Assembly (NCBI GenBank): GCA_027596075.1
Contig: JADGJC010000100.1
Span: 1-64,000 of the forward strand
Direction: 5' to 3'
Length of the DNA: 64,000 nucleotides
Source: Rhizophlyctis rosea
Taxonomy: Eukaryota > Chytridiomycota > Chytridiomycetes > Rhizophlyctidales > Rhizophlyctidaceae
Positions 1-19,206 of the stretch are shown here, piece by piece; position 1 is the first letter of the stretch, and each line of letters begins with the position of its first letter. The position numbers and the translations under genes were made by a program. The notes beneath the pieces were generated by a model. The model was not told the DNA's origin. It was given only the letters and a program-made list of their open reading frames with translations, and made no database searches.

Positions 1-3000
1 CTCCCCCACCCTGCTGTAAAGGCTCAAACCCCTCTAAAGGCGATGGAGGCCACTCGTCTTCTTCTCCTTCGTCGTCCGGACCACCACCAGCGTCGACACC
101 GCCGTTTTCGTTCCCGTCGAATCCACCCCACTCATCCCCACCAAACTCCTCCCCATCCCCACCCCACTCCCCATCAAACGCGTCATCGAACGGAACGTCG
201 TCGTCGTTCTGTGCATATTGACCATGCTCGTCATCTTCATGTTCGGGACCGTCGATGTAGAATTCCCCACCCGCAGCTTCATCAATATGTGCATGCGACA
301 ACTCACCAGCGGATGATGATTCATTCCCGTCCTCCAATTCAATGACGTCACCGTCTTCTGAATCATCAACGATGGACGACGAACGACTTCCCTTCGTTAC
401 GTTACTTCGTTTTCCTTTTACGCTATTCTCCGCTGGCGTCTCACCCCCACTCGTAGCCCTGCTCCCTGTTCCCCTCTCACCCCCACTCCCCCATACCCAC
501 CCGCGCCCCCATACACACGCCCGCCCCCTCCCACGAGCCCGCCCCCGCCCCAACCCCCGCCCCTTCCCAACCCGCTCCCGCTTCCACTCGCCCTCCCCAT
601 CCCACTTCCACTCCCCCTCCCCAACCCACTCCCACTCCCACTCCCACTCCCACCACCAACACCAAACTCCTGCTCCGCCAACTCCTCATTAACATGCTTC
701 TCCAACTCATCCTTATCAACCATCATCTGACATATCGGACACTGCACCATCTCCCCACCCGCACCCTTCCCAACCTTCCTCCTCTTTCCCCTCAACGGAC
801 TCTCCTCTTCAACACCCTCACCCTCACTCACATCCTCCCCTTCCAAAACCCTAGCAACAGCCTCATCAGCCTTCCTCTTCTCCCTCATACTCTTAAGCGC
901 ACTCAAAGCACTAAGCCTCTTCTGTCGGTCCGTCCTCCGTTCAGGCTCCGGCAACTCATCTTCCACCGTCCATACATCCTTCTTAGATGTACCCGCCCCC
1001 GCACGACCCGCAACCTCTTCCTCCTCTCCACACCGCGCCGCATGCCCCTCAATTTTACTCGCATCAAAAAACTTCCCGCACATAGGACACGGCACTTTAC
1101 TCGGCGTCTTCGTTGGCCGAGTCGACGTGCCTGCAGGCGTGATAACAACAGGTGTAGGTTCAAGCACCGTCTTCCTCCCCGACAAACTCCCTCTCGCCCC
1201 AGGAGTCTTTCCACCCGAACTAAACCCACCACCACTCCCACTTCTCATTTGCATCTGCTCAACCTTCTCCCTCAAGCTTGGCGTACTAGCAACCTCACCC
1301 GTTTGCTTAACTCTATCCCTCAACTCCGGACTACTAGTCACAACAACCTCAATCCCCACCGCCCTCTCCCCCCTCTCCCCACCTACACTCCTCCCAGCTT
1401 TCAGAATCCTCGACTCGCTAGGCGTAATACCCAACAATCCCAACTCCGCCATCTCCACATCTTCCCCCGCACCCGGAGACTGTTGTGTACTGCGGGTGCT
1501 TCCTACGCCATCCCTCCCCTTCCCTTTCCGCACCGGCGTCGCCAACACCTGCGTCTCAAACTCCACCTCCTCCACATCCTCCACGGCCGGCTGCGTCTTC
1601 GCCAAATCCGGATCAAACCCGCTAAACTGACTGGAACTGACCAAAATCGGTGACGCGGCGTCCAACATCGGTGAAGTAAATCCCGTCATTTGTGTTTCGG
1701 GCGATGTCGGCAGGGAGGTCCGACGTGTCGAATCTCCAGCAGGTTTAGCACCACCGACAGAAGCAGCCGCAGAGGAGTTGCCCGTCGTACCCTTTCGGAC
1801 TTGCAACATGGAGATTTTTTCCCTCCTACGACCCGACGGCGTAACATTCTCATCATTCCCGCCCGCATCCTCCATCACCACGTCCTCCGCCTCCTTCGGC
1901 GCAACAGACTCGAAACTCGGCTCATCATCAAAAATATCCATTTCCAAAATATCAGCCGTATTCCTCCCCCCACCCGACAAATCCCGCCTATTCCGCTCCT
2001 CCGCAACCCCAGATCCCTCCGCCCGCCTCTCCCCACCGACATTCTTAGCCCCTGACGCCTGAGGCTCTTTGAGCAACTCGGATATCCCCCGACCCACCGA
2101 AACCCGCCTACTAGCCGGAGCAGAAGGCGTCACCTGCGTCGCATCATCATCCTCCTCACTCGAACTCTCCACAATCCTCCCATACCGCACCGACACCCCA
2201 GACTTGGGAGACTTCGTCACCTCCTTACTCGCCGTGATCGGCGTACTCGCCTCAGTCGCAAGTTTAGGCCTCTTCCCGCTAGGTACTGGCGTTCCAGGAC
2301 CAGATCCCCTCAAATCATCCCCAGCATCTACATCAGTCGCGGGTTTTGGTCGTTTCCCACGAGGTATTGACGTTTTGGGCGTAGGTTTAGACGTTCCATC
2401 TTCATGTTGCGCCGTATTCTTCTTATTCCTGTCCCCATCAAAAAACTTACTCGTCTGTCCCTCTTTCGCTGTCGTCATCCGAGACACAACACTCCCACCA
2501 GCCTTCCCCTTCCCCTTGTCTTTGGATGCATCCCTGTCCAGCTCAAAGTCTAAGTCAAAAGGATCAGGCGAGACGTTCCGCGATGCCGTACGCGATCCCG
2601 TCTTCCGCGCCTCAGGTGATTCCGATCTCCGCTTTCGACTCGTTTTCCCCTGCGTCCCATTCTTCGGTTCAGACGATACCGTAATGATCAATGGCGTGGT
2701 TGATGATATGCGTGATGTCGGACGTCCCTTTCTCAAGCCATACAATAGGTATAGAGATTCGAGAAACATTGAGCATCTTTCTTTTCTTTGCTCTTCAGTC
2801 CAAATGGTGTCCAATTTCGAGGGGGGAGGAGGAGGCTTCGCAATCGTCGCGTTCTTCCGCCTTTCCAATGTCGAAGGTTGCGGCCGTCCAGGCGTCGTGG
2901 TCTTCCGACTGGCAGATGCGGGAGCCGCTGACTTGACGTCGGTAACTACCAGATCGTCCCCATGGTCGTTTACGGGATCGCCCGGCAGTACTACCGGAAT

Positions 3001-3730
3001 GAACTTTTTGACAGGGGTGGTGGATTGCTCCAGGAGTCGCTCTGACTTTGAAGTGGGCTCAGTTGTTGTCGGTTTCGCAGCCGTCGGACTTGTATCCGGC
3101 ACTTTGAATGGTTGATTGGCTTTTTGAGAGGTATTACTTGTCCGAGTCGAGCTCGGCTTTTCGGCGACCACCAACACTGAACTAACAGCATCATCAGCCT
3201 TTTCCTTGGCTGGCGGGCTTCTGCCTCGTTTGCGATTGGAGTACGTGATTGAAGATTTTCGACCCGTGTGAGAAGTTTCGCCGGAGATAGTCGCGGTTTG
3301 TTCTGAAAGCGATGTTTCACGATCGAGCACTATTGTATGATTGGGTTTCGAAGGTCCCCCTCCATTGCCGCTTGTGGAAAAGTCAGCCCATCGCTCCCGT
3401 TGCTCCTGCGCCTCTTGCTCTTTACTCAATGCTATTGCATGAGCTAGTTCAGGATCTTCCTCATCGACAATAGGTGTGCCTGAAAATATGAAATGTCATG
3501 TGTCAAACGCTGGGGGTCTTTCCAGAGATAGGTTGAAAGTGTAGGATTTTTACCAGTTCGACTTTTCCCAGCGTTGCTGTAGGGGTAAAGGTTTAGCCCA
3601 TTCCGTAGTAAATATGTAAACAAACGTACTCCAACCTTTCAGACTCCACTGGCGCAACGAAGTTTTTGATTCCAAGCTGCCTTGCTCCTTCTGCCGGTGG
3701 AGACTTTGTTCGTCGCCTTTTGGGAGGCAT
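1..3730 (-). CDS. UIM and UBZ-type zinc finger protein, possible DNA-damage/ubiquitin factor (3' end outside window)
   Basis: Exons 3730-3630, 3576-3554 and 3479 onward join in frame. The N-terminus is basic and has a PIP-box-like QLGIKNFV near residues 18-25, then a good ubiquitin-interacting motif, EEDPELAHAIALSKEQE, near residue 50. A long Ser/Thr/Pro-rich disordered middle follows. Near residue 830 is a Cys2-His-Cys finger (CPMCGKFF...H...C, UBZ4/Rad18-like) and near 955 a second, CPICQMM...H. After a Gly/Ser repeat the frame stops at 418, but a 53-nt intron (466-518, donor gtgtgt, acceptor aacag) restores an open acidic frame through position 1. UIM plus UBZ4 recalls DNA-damage ubiquitin readers such as RAP80 or SLX4, but I see no catalytic domain and cannot name an orthologue. 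The gene is head-to-head with the one at 4514. Confidence 0.75.
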
Positions 3731-4513
3731 GTTTGGAAATGTGCTAAACCCCTGCTTAAGAGTTCAACCTCCAGCCGAACACTGACTCGAATATTCTCAC
3801 ACTTCCCCTCGCCGAGTCAGTAGCGCGAGTTAGGACGTTACTATTGTGAGAGGAGATTGCGGTGCGGTGAGAAGGATGGTCTTGACATTGACGACTATTG
3901 ACAGCCCCAAACAACAGACACGATCGCAGACCTTGCGAATGCTGCGTTGAACCTGATATGCCCTTCTCCTCCATAGTACAGATGTACCACCACTACGCCG
4001 TGCGTGTAGCAGGCGTATCCTTCTCGACGGTGAATACGGACGGCTTTTGACAGATGAACACTTGGGCGTGGGAAAGGGATGGGCAAGAACCCCCCAAACC
4101 ACCCAGAGCCAAGAGTCAACAGAGACGCAACACCAAACCCCTTTTCGGAACCTCGTTTTGGCCAATTTGGGATATAGATGACCGTCCGGCCGAACAGACT
4201 GCCGGCGGCGCAGTGGCAGGTGGCTGAGTCACACTCGGAGGGCGCAGGAATTTTGTTCACCCACCCTCCTGCGCCCTCCGAGTCTTCTCCCTCTGCCTCT
4301 TTTCACACGCTCCTTTCACTTACTCCGCCTAGGTATTCCACTTCCCTCCGTTACCGTCGGCCCCTTTGGCAAATACCCACCTACTGCCCACTTGAATACT
4401 TCAGCACGCTCGTCACTGCTTCAGAAGCTTATATAAAGACCTGACCACGCTGTTGCCAGTGCCATTTTGCAGCACCCACCAACCAACTGTCACCCTCAAC
4501 CCCTCCGATAGTC
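3731..4513. promoter_or_regulatory. Divergent intergenic region with TATA box and perfect inverted repeat
   Basis: About 780 bp separate two divergently transcribed genes. A TATA-like TATATAAA lies at 4430-4437, about 77 nt before the plus-strand ATG at 4514. A perfect 17-bp inverted repeat lies at 4233-4249 and 4267-4283. No other gene is seen. Confidence 0.5.
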
Positions 4514-5080
4514 ATGGCAGCTCCCAAAAATTCCTCAAAGACCGGAAAACAATCTACAAAACCCCGTCACCAACACAAAACATCATCAACATCCTCCAAA
4601 GTCTCCAAAAAAGCCCCATCAACCACTCTCCACAAAACCCACAAAACCCCCACCTCAATCCGCAAACCCTCCACCCTCTCCTCCACAACCGCAACCCGCC
4701 TCGCATCCCTCGGCCTCTCCTCCCTCGGCTCCTCTCCCTCCTCCACCCCCACCCCTACCACCTCCACACCCCGCATAACAGGCAGCACAAAAGCCCGCGA
4801 CGAATCCCTAAAAACCGAACTAGACGCCTCCCTCACCGACGTCCTCACAATGCTCCAACCACGTTCCAAGAAAATGCGCGCATCCGGTCCTGGTGGTAAT
4901 GTGGTTTGGGCTGGAGAGGATGTTGATATGGATGGGAGTGGGTCAGGTCCGACGGGGGAGGCGTTACGAGTTGCAGTCGCGGAAGAGGAAAGGAGAAAGG
5001 CGGTAGAAGAGAGACAGGCGTCGTTTGAGAAAGCGGAACAGGATATGCAGAGTGCGCTGGATTTGTTGACGAATTTGTGA
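4514..5080 (+). CDS. Small basic, Ser/Thr-rich protein with C-terminal coiled coil
   Basis: Single-exon ORF of 188 aa starting at the first ATG after a TATA box. Residues 1-75 are Lys/Ser/Thr-rich and probably disordered, suggesting a nuclear or nucleic-acid-associated protein. Residues about 95-115 form a short amphipathic segment (SLKTELDASLTDVLTML), and the C-terminal 50 residues are a charged helix with heptad character (EEERRKAVEERQASFEKAE) ending in DLLTNL. I do not recognise the family. A small kinetochore or scaffold subunit is possible by shape only. Codon use is C-rich in the first half and G-rich in the second, as in neighbouring genes. Divergent from the UIM/UBZ gene. Confidence 0.65.
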   Translation: MAAPKNSSKTGKQSTKPRHQHKTSSTSSKVSKKAPSTTLHKTHKTPTSIRKPSTLSSTTATRLASLGLSSLGSSPSSTPTPTTSTPRITGSTKARDESLKTELDASLTDVLTMLQPRSKKMRASGPGGNVVWAGEDVDMDGSGSGPTGEALRVAVAEEERRKAVEERQASFEKAEQDMQSALDLLTNL

Positions 5081-5291
5081 GATGGGGAATTTTTCCTGGG
5101 GTTTTATGTAGATGTTTGTTTGTAGTATACCGTACATTAGCAAAATACGTGTAGATTAGCATTTCATGTCATTCGCAGATTCATAAATTAACTGAAGCCG
5201 AAATACTCGGCTCACACTGATTGCTCTGGAATCATTGCCATGACGCATCGCTGCAGAACACAAACTTCCATTTCACTTTATCACACAAAAC

Positions 5292-7711
5292 CTACTCCCT
5301 AAACCTCCCAACAACAGGACTAGGCGGCGGAACCTTCAATCTCTCCCCACCACCCGGTTCCAAAAAGCCACTCCTCCCCCCACCCGCATCGTCTAAAAAC
5401 ACCTGACTAGGCCCCCCACCCAACGTCATCCCACTCAACGTACTAACACCCGGTATCATCGGCGCACTAGGCGGAATCGAAGGGGACGCTGTACGGGGTG
5501 TTGGGGACATGTTTGGTTTTAGGGGGTCGGTGTAGAGTGTTGAGGGGTGGGGTGGTTGTGATGGGTGTGGTGGTTGTGATGGCATCGCGTTAGATGCGAT
5601 CATGGGAGGGGGAAGCGAGGTTGGTCCCATCCCATTTTGCATATTCGGATTTCCGTACCCATGTTCAGCACCCTGACTCGGCTGTCCCATAACACCATCC
5701 ATCTGCGGGTTCATCGGGTTCGTAGCTGGGGGCGTATCAATATCCACGAATGACGCTTCGGGAGCATCTACATATGCTGTTCCGTTACGACTGTGTCTCA
5801 GACCGTGGTCTTCGTGTCCCTGACCTCCTCCAGGACCATTACTGAACTTTGATTGCTGAATACAAGTCGCACAAGCACACATGTCTGGCATGCCGCGCAT
5901 ATGAGGTGGTGTATGTGTAATTGATACCGAATGGTGGTGCGGCGACGCCGAAAGCGTCGTATGTAAATTCGGATAGTGCGAATCGAGAGTTTCGTACAGA
6001 ATGCTATATATGGAAAGAAATAACAGCGAGAAACAAAATTTAAATTTGTGTGTCCCCGGTAACCGCATGCTAAAACACACCCAGGTCTTACCTCCCAACA
6101 CCCCTTCTCCTCCACATCAACACCACAATACTCCTCAAAACACCCTCCAAAACGCCTAGCAGAACCGCCATGCCAGCAATATATCCCAAAAGCCCTAAAC
6201 AGAACGTCTGTTGTACTCGGCTACGCTGCGTGAATACCACTTCAATTCCATGATGTTCCGTAACAACATAGGTGGAATTCACTGATGATATTGACGTATA
6301 TAATGACGGCTCGGATAAAAGAAGACGCGGGAGGTACGTGACGGAAATGTCTGATGCGGAGAGTGTCAAGGATGTTGGGGAGGCTGTTGAGGAGTACTTC
6401 ATAATATATATATATGCGGGGGAGAGGTGTGTTAGTTCGGTGATTGCTGTTTCTAAAAAGTGGTCCGAGCAAATCCTCCTACATACCTCAACAACAACCA
6501 ACACTCTCACACCGCCATACCTCCACGTCCCGTCTGCACCATCGCCCTCCACGCCTTGGTCATCCAGTGCGACACCGATGGCTGTCATCAAGTCCTTCAC
6601 GGTGAAAATGTCTCGATTTTGATTGGCAGTGTCTGAACTTGATCGTATCTCACTGCCAGTGGCGTTGAGGAGAGTAACCAGTCCCATTTCATCGTTCATG
6701 ATGACAGAAGAATCCGATAGTGATTGTGTGGCGGTGGGGAGTTGTATGCCATGGGAAAGTGTGATGGATATCCTGTGGATTCAAATTGTGTGGCACAACA
6801 ATGTCAGTGTGACCTCAATATAAGTGACAACATGCGAAAACTCACCCCTCAACCCCCGCAACCCACCCCTCAATTCTCGGTCCCCTAATCCCAACCGGCT
6901 GACATTCCACCCTCGTAGGTCGCGTCACATCACATCCTGGCGGTAAATCCGCTACTTGCATAGTCGTCACACGGGTTGGGATGAATACACTCCCAGACGA
7001 TGATGTGCGGGCAATGTCGAGAATCTGAGCGGGGGAGAAGTAGAGACAGGGATACGGCGTTGAGGGGGCGCAGTAGGGTGGTGGAGTGGAGGAGGGGGTG
7101 GGTGGGGGGATGAGGAGGGAGGGAGTTGGTGGGACTGTGTGGGAAGGGAGGTTGTTAGGATTTGCTTGAGTGGTTGATGAGAGGAAAGACGGAAAGGTCA
7201 TGTTGACGTACCAAACACAACATCAACATCCCTCTTCCACAGCTGACCACTCCAAATGCACCATACTGTCCAAGCTAGTATCGCAAGAATACATATGAAT
7301 TGGAGGATTGCGAGACCCGGGTGGACGATGCGGACTTTTTTGGGTGTTGTTATTGAGAAGTGGATTCGGAGGCCCTAGAAACGAGGTTGATTTAGTTGAA
7401 AGACGAGATGATAGCCTGATGTGGTGGGTGAGACGGTGGTACCATTTGTCGAGGGGTTGAGAGGCAGGATCCCATATTGCGGAATATTCAGGAGTGTGGG
7501 TGGGAGAGAAATATCCCTACCGAAATCAAGCGAAGGGGGATTGAGGAATGCAAAAGAGTGCATGGTACTTTGGAAGCAGGGTTCTGATAGGTGAAATGGG
7601 GGGAACGCGTAGGGGGATAAAGTTTGGGATGGTATGTTTGTTTACATTTTTTTGACTGGGGTCAGGGGTGCCGTCAGCAGCCGTCTTTCGTCGGTGGGAT
7701 GTATGAGTCAT
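5292..7711 (-). CDS. P2X-like two-transmembrane channel with long proline-rich cytoplasmic tail
   Basis: Probable exons: 7711-7646 (MTHTSHRRK...), 7374-7212, about 7153-6850, about 6780-6505, a TM2 exon ending near 6090, and a tail exon from about 6005 to the stop at 5292; inner boundaries are approximate. Exon 2 has TTPKKVRI then a hydrophobic TM1, like the conserved TPKxVRI-TM1 start of P2X receptors. The ectodomain holds LDIARTSSSGSVFIPTRV (compare DVADYxxPxxGxxxFFVxTN), ISITLSHGIQLP (compare FTxxIKNxIxFP) and IFTVKDLMTAIGV...GGVRV (compare IFRLGxIVxxAG...GGxxGIxI). HHGIEVVF precedes TM2, matching YGIRF. The KxKG and NFR ATP-contact motifs are not visible. The roughly 250-aa tail is Pro/His/Gly-rich. 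P2X assignment is by motif order only. It could instead be an unrelated two-TM protein. Confidence 0.6.
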
Positions 7712-8577
7712 CTTTTGCCAATAGTTATGATGAAGTAGGGTGACCAGCCAGGATATCTCAATGGCTCATGCAATCTCACATGCTGTTCCTACTTGTCCGA
7801 TTGAAGGATAGACGGGGCGTATATACCTATGTGCGAGCGTGGACGACTCCGACAATGATGCAGAGTATGCAGGACCGGCACTCCCGGCAACTCAATCCAT
7901 GCAACGCGCATTCAATGAGGAATAACATGCACCGCGCCGGACCGGTATCCCTTCATTGCGCGTAGTGATAGGGAGATGTCCCCAATGCATACTCCTTATG
8001 AATGTCAAGTATGGTGTCTTAGTTTTTGACTTTCCCCATGGGGGTCCTAGACTCCTAGTGGTGGAGTCCTCAAGATGATGTGGCGCATGTTTGTGAACAC
8101 GAATGCTTATATAATCTACCCACCCCAAACAATCGCGCCACACACCGAGAATGATCCATCAGCACCGTCATCACAGCATGGACTTCCCCACGAGCATTGA
8201 TTCACACTAGACCCTGAAAATATTATATACACCACCCCCGGCCCCCCCCATCCTTACCTTGTTGATTGCCATAAAGTGGGGGATTGCATCCAGGCGGGCA
8301 TCATAACCTCGCTCGCACTGAGCCCGTCTCTTTCCATACCTTCTTCGCCATCTGCATTCCCGGGATATCATCTTTATCACTGCTGGACAGCAACAACAGT
8401 CACCATCATAGCGATACCGCCTCCCATATACCCCACTCGCATCAGAACTGCTTCTGAGTAGTCCCGGTAAGTCCAAACTCTCACACTTCTTTCACCCATC
8501 ACTCACACATAGTACTTACTCCCTCCCCCCGCACACAGGCTCAGACAGTCAGCACTCCCACACACAACACGTAAAGA
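7712..8577. promoter_or_regulatory. Divergent intergenic region between the P2X-like and myosin genes
   Basis: Holds the upstream regions of both flanking genes. CT/CA-rich sequence directly precedes the myosin ATG (ending gtaaag at 8577). I see no convincing TATA box, RNA gene or additional ORF. Confidence 0.4.
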
Positions 8578-16223
<7,646 letters not shown>

Positions 16224-19206
16224 ATGGGTGTGGGGTAGTCACGAAGGATCGAAAGCACGATAAGGGGGGGACCATGTTGGTTTGCAATCATGTTAGGAGG
16301 GAACAATCAAATGTTAGGGAAGGAAGGGGGTTGATATTTAGAATTTTTTGTTTTGTGTGGGTGGGTTTGTTACTTGTTCAATGTAGTTTTAGCGTTCGAT
16401 GTTGATATGTCGTTTCTGCTGTGGGAGAATGTTGCGGTCTTATCACCGATAAGCTATTGGAAATAGGGGAAGGGATTTCAATGGGCCATGTTTCCAGAGC
16501 AATAATATTAAAAATGACAACTTGGAATTAGTTCGCGGCGAAGAAACCGAGACGATGCCAATAAGATTTACATCACATGAAGGTCCACACCATCCATCTA
16601 CTAAAGCTTTACGAAGGTCGGATTGGAAACAGCGAGGAAATATCAATCATATTATCTGGGAGCGGGATCGAACCACACCAGCAAGCGCCGAAAGGCAGCT
16701 CACTTTTTTCAGATCTGTGATAGGATGATGTTCCCCCGCCATCCATATGCCAAAGTGGAGGTAACTTTACCACTTTACCCGCTATCCCAATAGTTCAGTC
16801 CGGTTAGTTCATATTTTATTGTCGGCAAAAAGCCAAGGTTGTTCCGTCCCCCATTACGTGAGACACGCCCTTGTCTTGATGTTGTTGTTGTGATTGGTGT
16901 CGGTGGGGTAGGTCGTCCTTTCACCCACTGTGTTTGGAGCACCGCGTCGTCTTGAGTTGTTGTTGTGGTCGTTGTTGATGAATGGGAAAACATGTATCCG
17001 TAGGTAGCCATCGCACGAAGTCGTTGGGAAGGATGCACACCCCCGATACCTTGACGATGTCGCCGACTACTACCCCCAGTCGCGGGCTCTTTGAAGCAAG
17101 CAAAAGCCGGCAGCCAGCATCTACCGCAATAGAGGATAGATCATAGTCCACATCGCCGGGCCCCTGTGACAGTTCAACGATAGCGCGAAGCACACCGTCT
17201 GATGTCGTGCAATGGGACGGGGAAACGTATGCATGCTTGCCCTCGACTTCGTGCGGTCCTGTGAGAGATGGGGAACACGTGGTGGGTGGTGCCACGCATC
17301 CCCCGGAGTTAGTATCCAGAACCATGAAGAGGAAAACCTGAAGATGTACCTTAGGTGGAAAAGACGCCTGAAACGGTTGGATGGGAACGTATGGAGTTGC
17401 TAGGCGCTCGCCGATACACACAGGAATTCGTTTCAGGACTGGCTAGCAGGCGTTGAAAGAAACCGTCATCATCGGCGTAAACCGACTCGGGCATAGCACG
17501 ATCAATCCAGGGAGATCCCTTTAGGAGTCACTTGCTAAGCAATATCGCCGCTCCAATTCACCGTCTAGCAGTGGACAGGTTGCCAGTCCAGATAGTTGTT
17601 GTCGAAGTTGATGGATGGATGGATGGATGGATAGGTGTCGATAGTTGATTCTTGTGTGTGCATGTGTCTTGTATCTTGAGAATGGGGAATGTGGTAGATC
17701 GCGAGAATCCTAGAGGGGAAAGAACAATGTGAAGCTTTGAAAACCCTCAGTTTGCTTTTGGTGACCTGCCAAAATCGCGTTTGGAGGCGGTGTCTTTTTT
17801 AGCCCCGTTCAGCCTAGTTAGCCAGAGCAAGCCACGGCACAGCGTGTGGCGGTGTTGTGTGGCGGTGTCGCGACACCAGGGTCCTTACTGAGCCGTCTGT
17901 GGATTTCGGCTCCAATACTACTCCCATTACAGAGTTCAAGAAGTCAGTCATTGATGAAAAGAATGGCAGCATCTCAGACTCTTCAATAGGAGCATAGTAT
18001 AATATTCATTGATGCATCATGATAAATCTAAATTTCTGATATCAGCAGTCGAAACTCGCGACCATCCGACGAAAAGACACCATCCCCCAAGGACGGCATC
18101 GTGAACATTTCGTTCTCATACCAGGATCCTGCACACCGCATCAGCGAAGTTCAAATCATACTTTGTAGTTTCAATTACGTGACGTGAAGGCATTGCTAAG
18201 CTGAATCGAAATTTGGAGCACAGAAGGAGGTTGACAGGTCCATCAATGAACTCTATCATATTTAAATTGACTTCACCGCACGATTACTACTTCCAAGCGT
18301 ATAGAGCGGGATATGATGCGCACTCATGATAAAACTACATGCACCAGCAAGGGACAAGCAACCCTCAATGATATATTTGTTCCAGCCATCAAACTTGCCA
18401 AAGTCTCTCAACCTGTCAACCTGTCAACTCCATTTTGACAGGTCTATGAGAATGAGAGTCGACAGGCGGAGCCACTCGCAAGCGCGTTTTTGCGGCTTTT
18501 CGGGTTCGCGTTCGGCATGACCCTAGCCCGTGTCCTCCTTTCTCCCTTCCCCTTCATTGACCCCACCACGCATGAAAAGCTCTGTATCCCATCCTCGACC
18601 AATTTGGCTGGTACGGGAGACATATTCTTCTCACAGATTTCGCCATTTTGCACCATGCGTGGTTCTGGACTGCGTTAATTGGCTGCTGTTTCCTATTAGT
18701 CCGAACAAACCTAGACGTAAGGTTGGCAGGTGACGGTTTTTGGTTGCGTTAGTCGGTCTACGCATTTGCTACACTTCTTGCAAAGCCTAGTGGCTGGTGG
18801 GACCGTGAACAATAATGAGTGGTTGCATGAAAACTTAGCATGGGACCGGAGTTTCGATGATGAAGAACTCATTGCAGAGTTTGACAGCTACGTGTAGACC
18901 AGGAACACATCGCCTCGATCCCCGATCCTCATCTCAGTTGCAGGATGATGAATGGGGTAAATGGCGCAAGGCAATGAAACGTTTTCGTCAAACTTGAGCT
19001 CTGGGCCAAGGGGCTTGGTAAACGTCTCTCTCTATTGTAGGGTGAAAGCTCAAGGGTGGTGTATTTGCATGATTTTGCACATACAATACCAAACTGTATA
19101 AAAAGAGGCCGCGGTGCATCTCTCCCCCAACCATCAGCAGCTACTGCATCTGACATCCCTCTTCACCTCAATCTCCTCACCACAACCACACCAACAACAA
19201 TACACC
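16224..19206. other. Gene-poor region with an ATGG microsatellite and a tRNA-like relic
   Basis: About 3 kb with no ORF that shows family features or splice-consistent extension. It contains an (ATGG)n run near 17611-17632 and, on the minus strand around 16650-16705, a T-arm-like GGTTCGATCCC preceded by a GCCTTTCGGC hairpin. A TATAAAAA at 19097-19104 belongs to the next gene. Open frames such as 16921-17421 (-) look random. Confidence 0.4.
19097..19104 (+). promoter_or_regulatory. TATA box of the Asn/Phe-rich protein gene
   Basis: TATAAAAA lies 103 nt before the ATG at 19207 and is followed by a CA/TC-rich leader. Its clean match suggests a strong, possibly regulated promoter. Confidence 0.5.

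Noticed and set aside
694..1653. Plus-strand 319-codon frame over the UIM/UBZ gene
   Set aside because: Low-complexity Arg/Pro/Leu peptide opposite a gene with clear motifs and consistent introns.
16921..17421. Minus-strand 166-codon ORF
   Set aside because: No motif, no splice context, composition like random sequence.
17611..17632. ATGG microsatellite as a functional element
   Set aside because: Simple tetranucleotide run with no associated feature.
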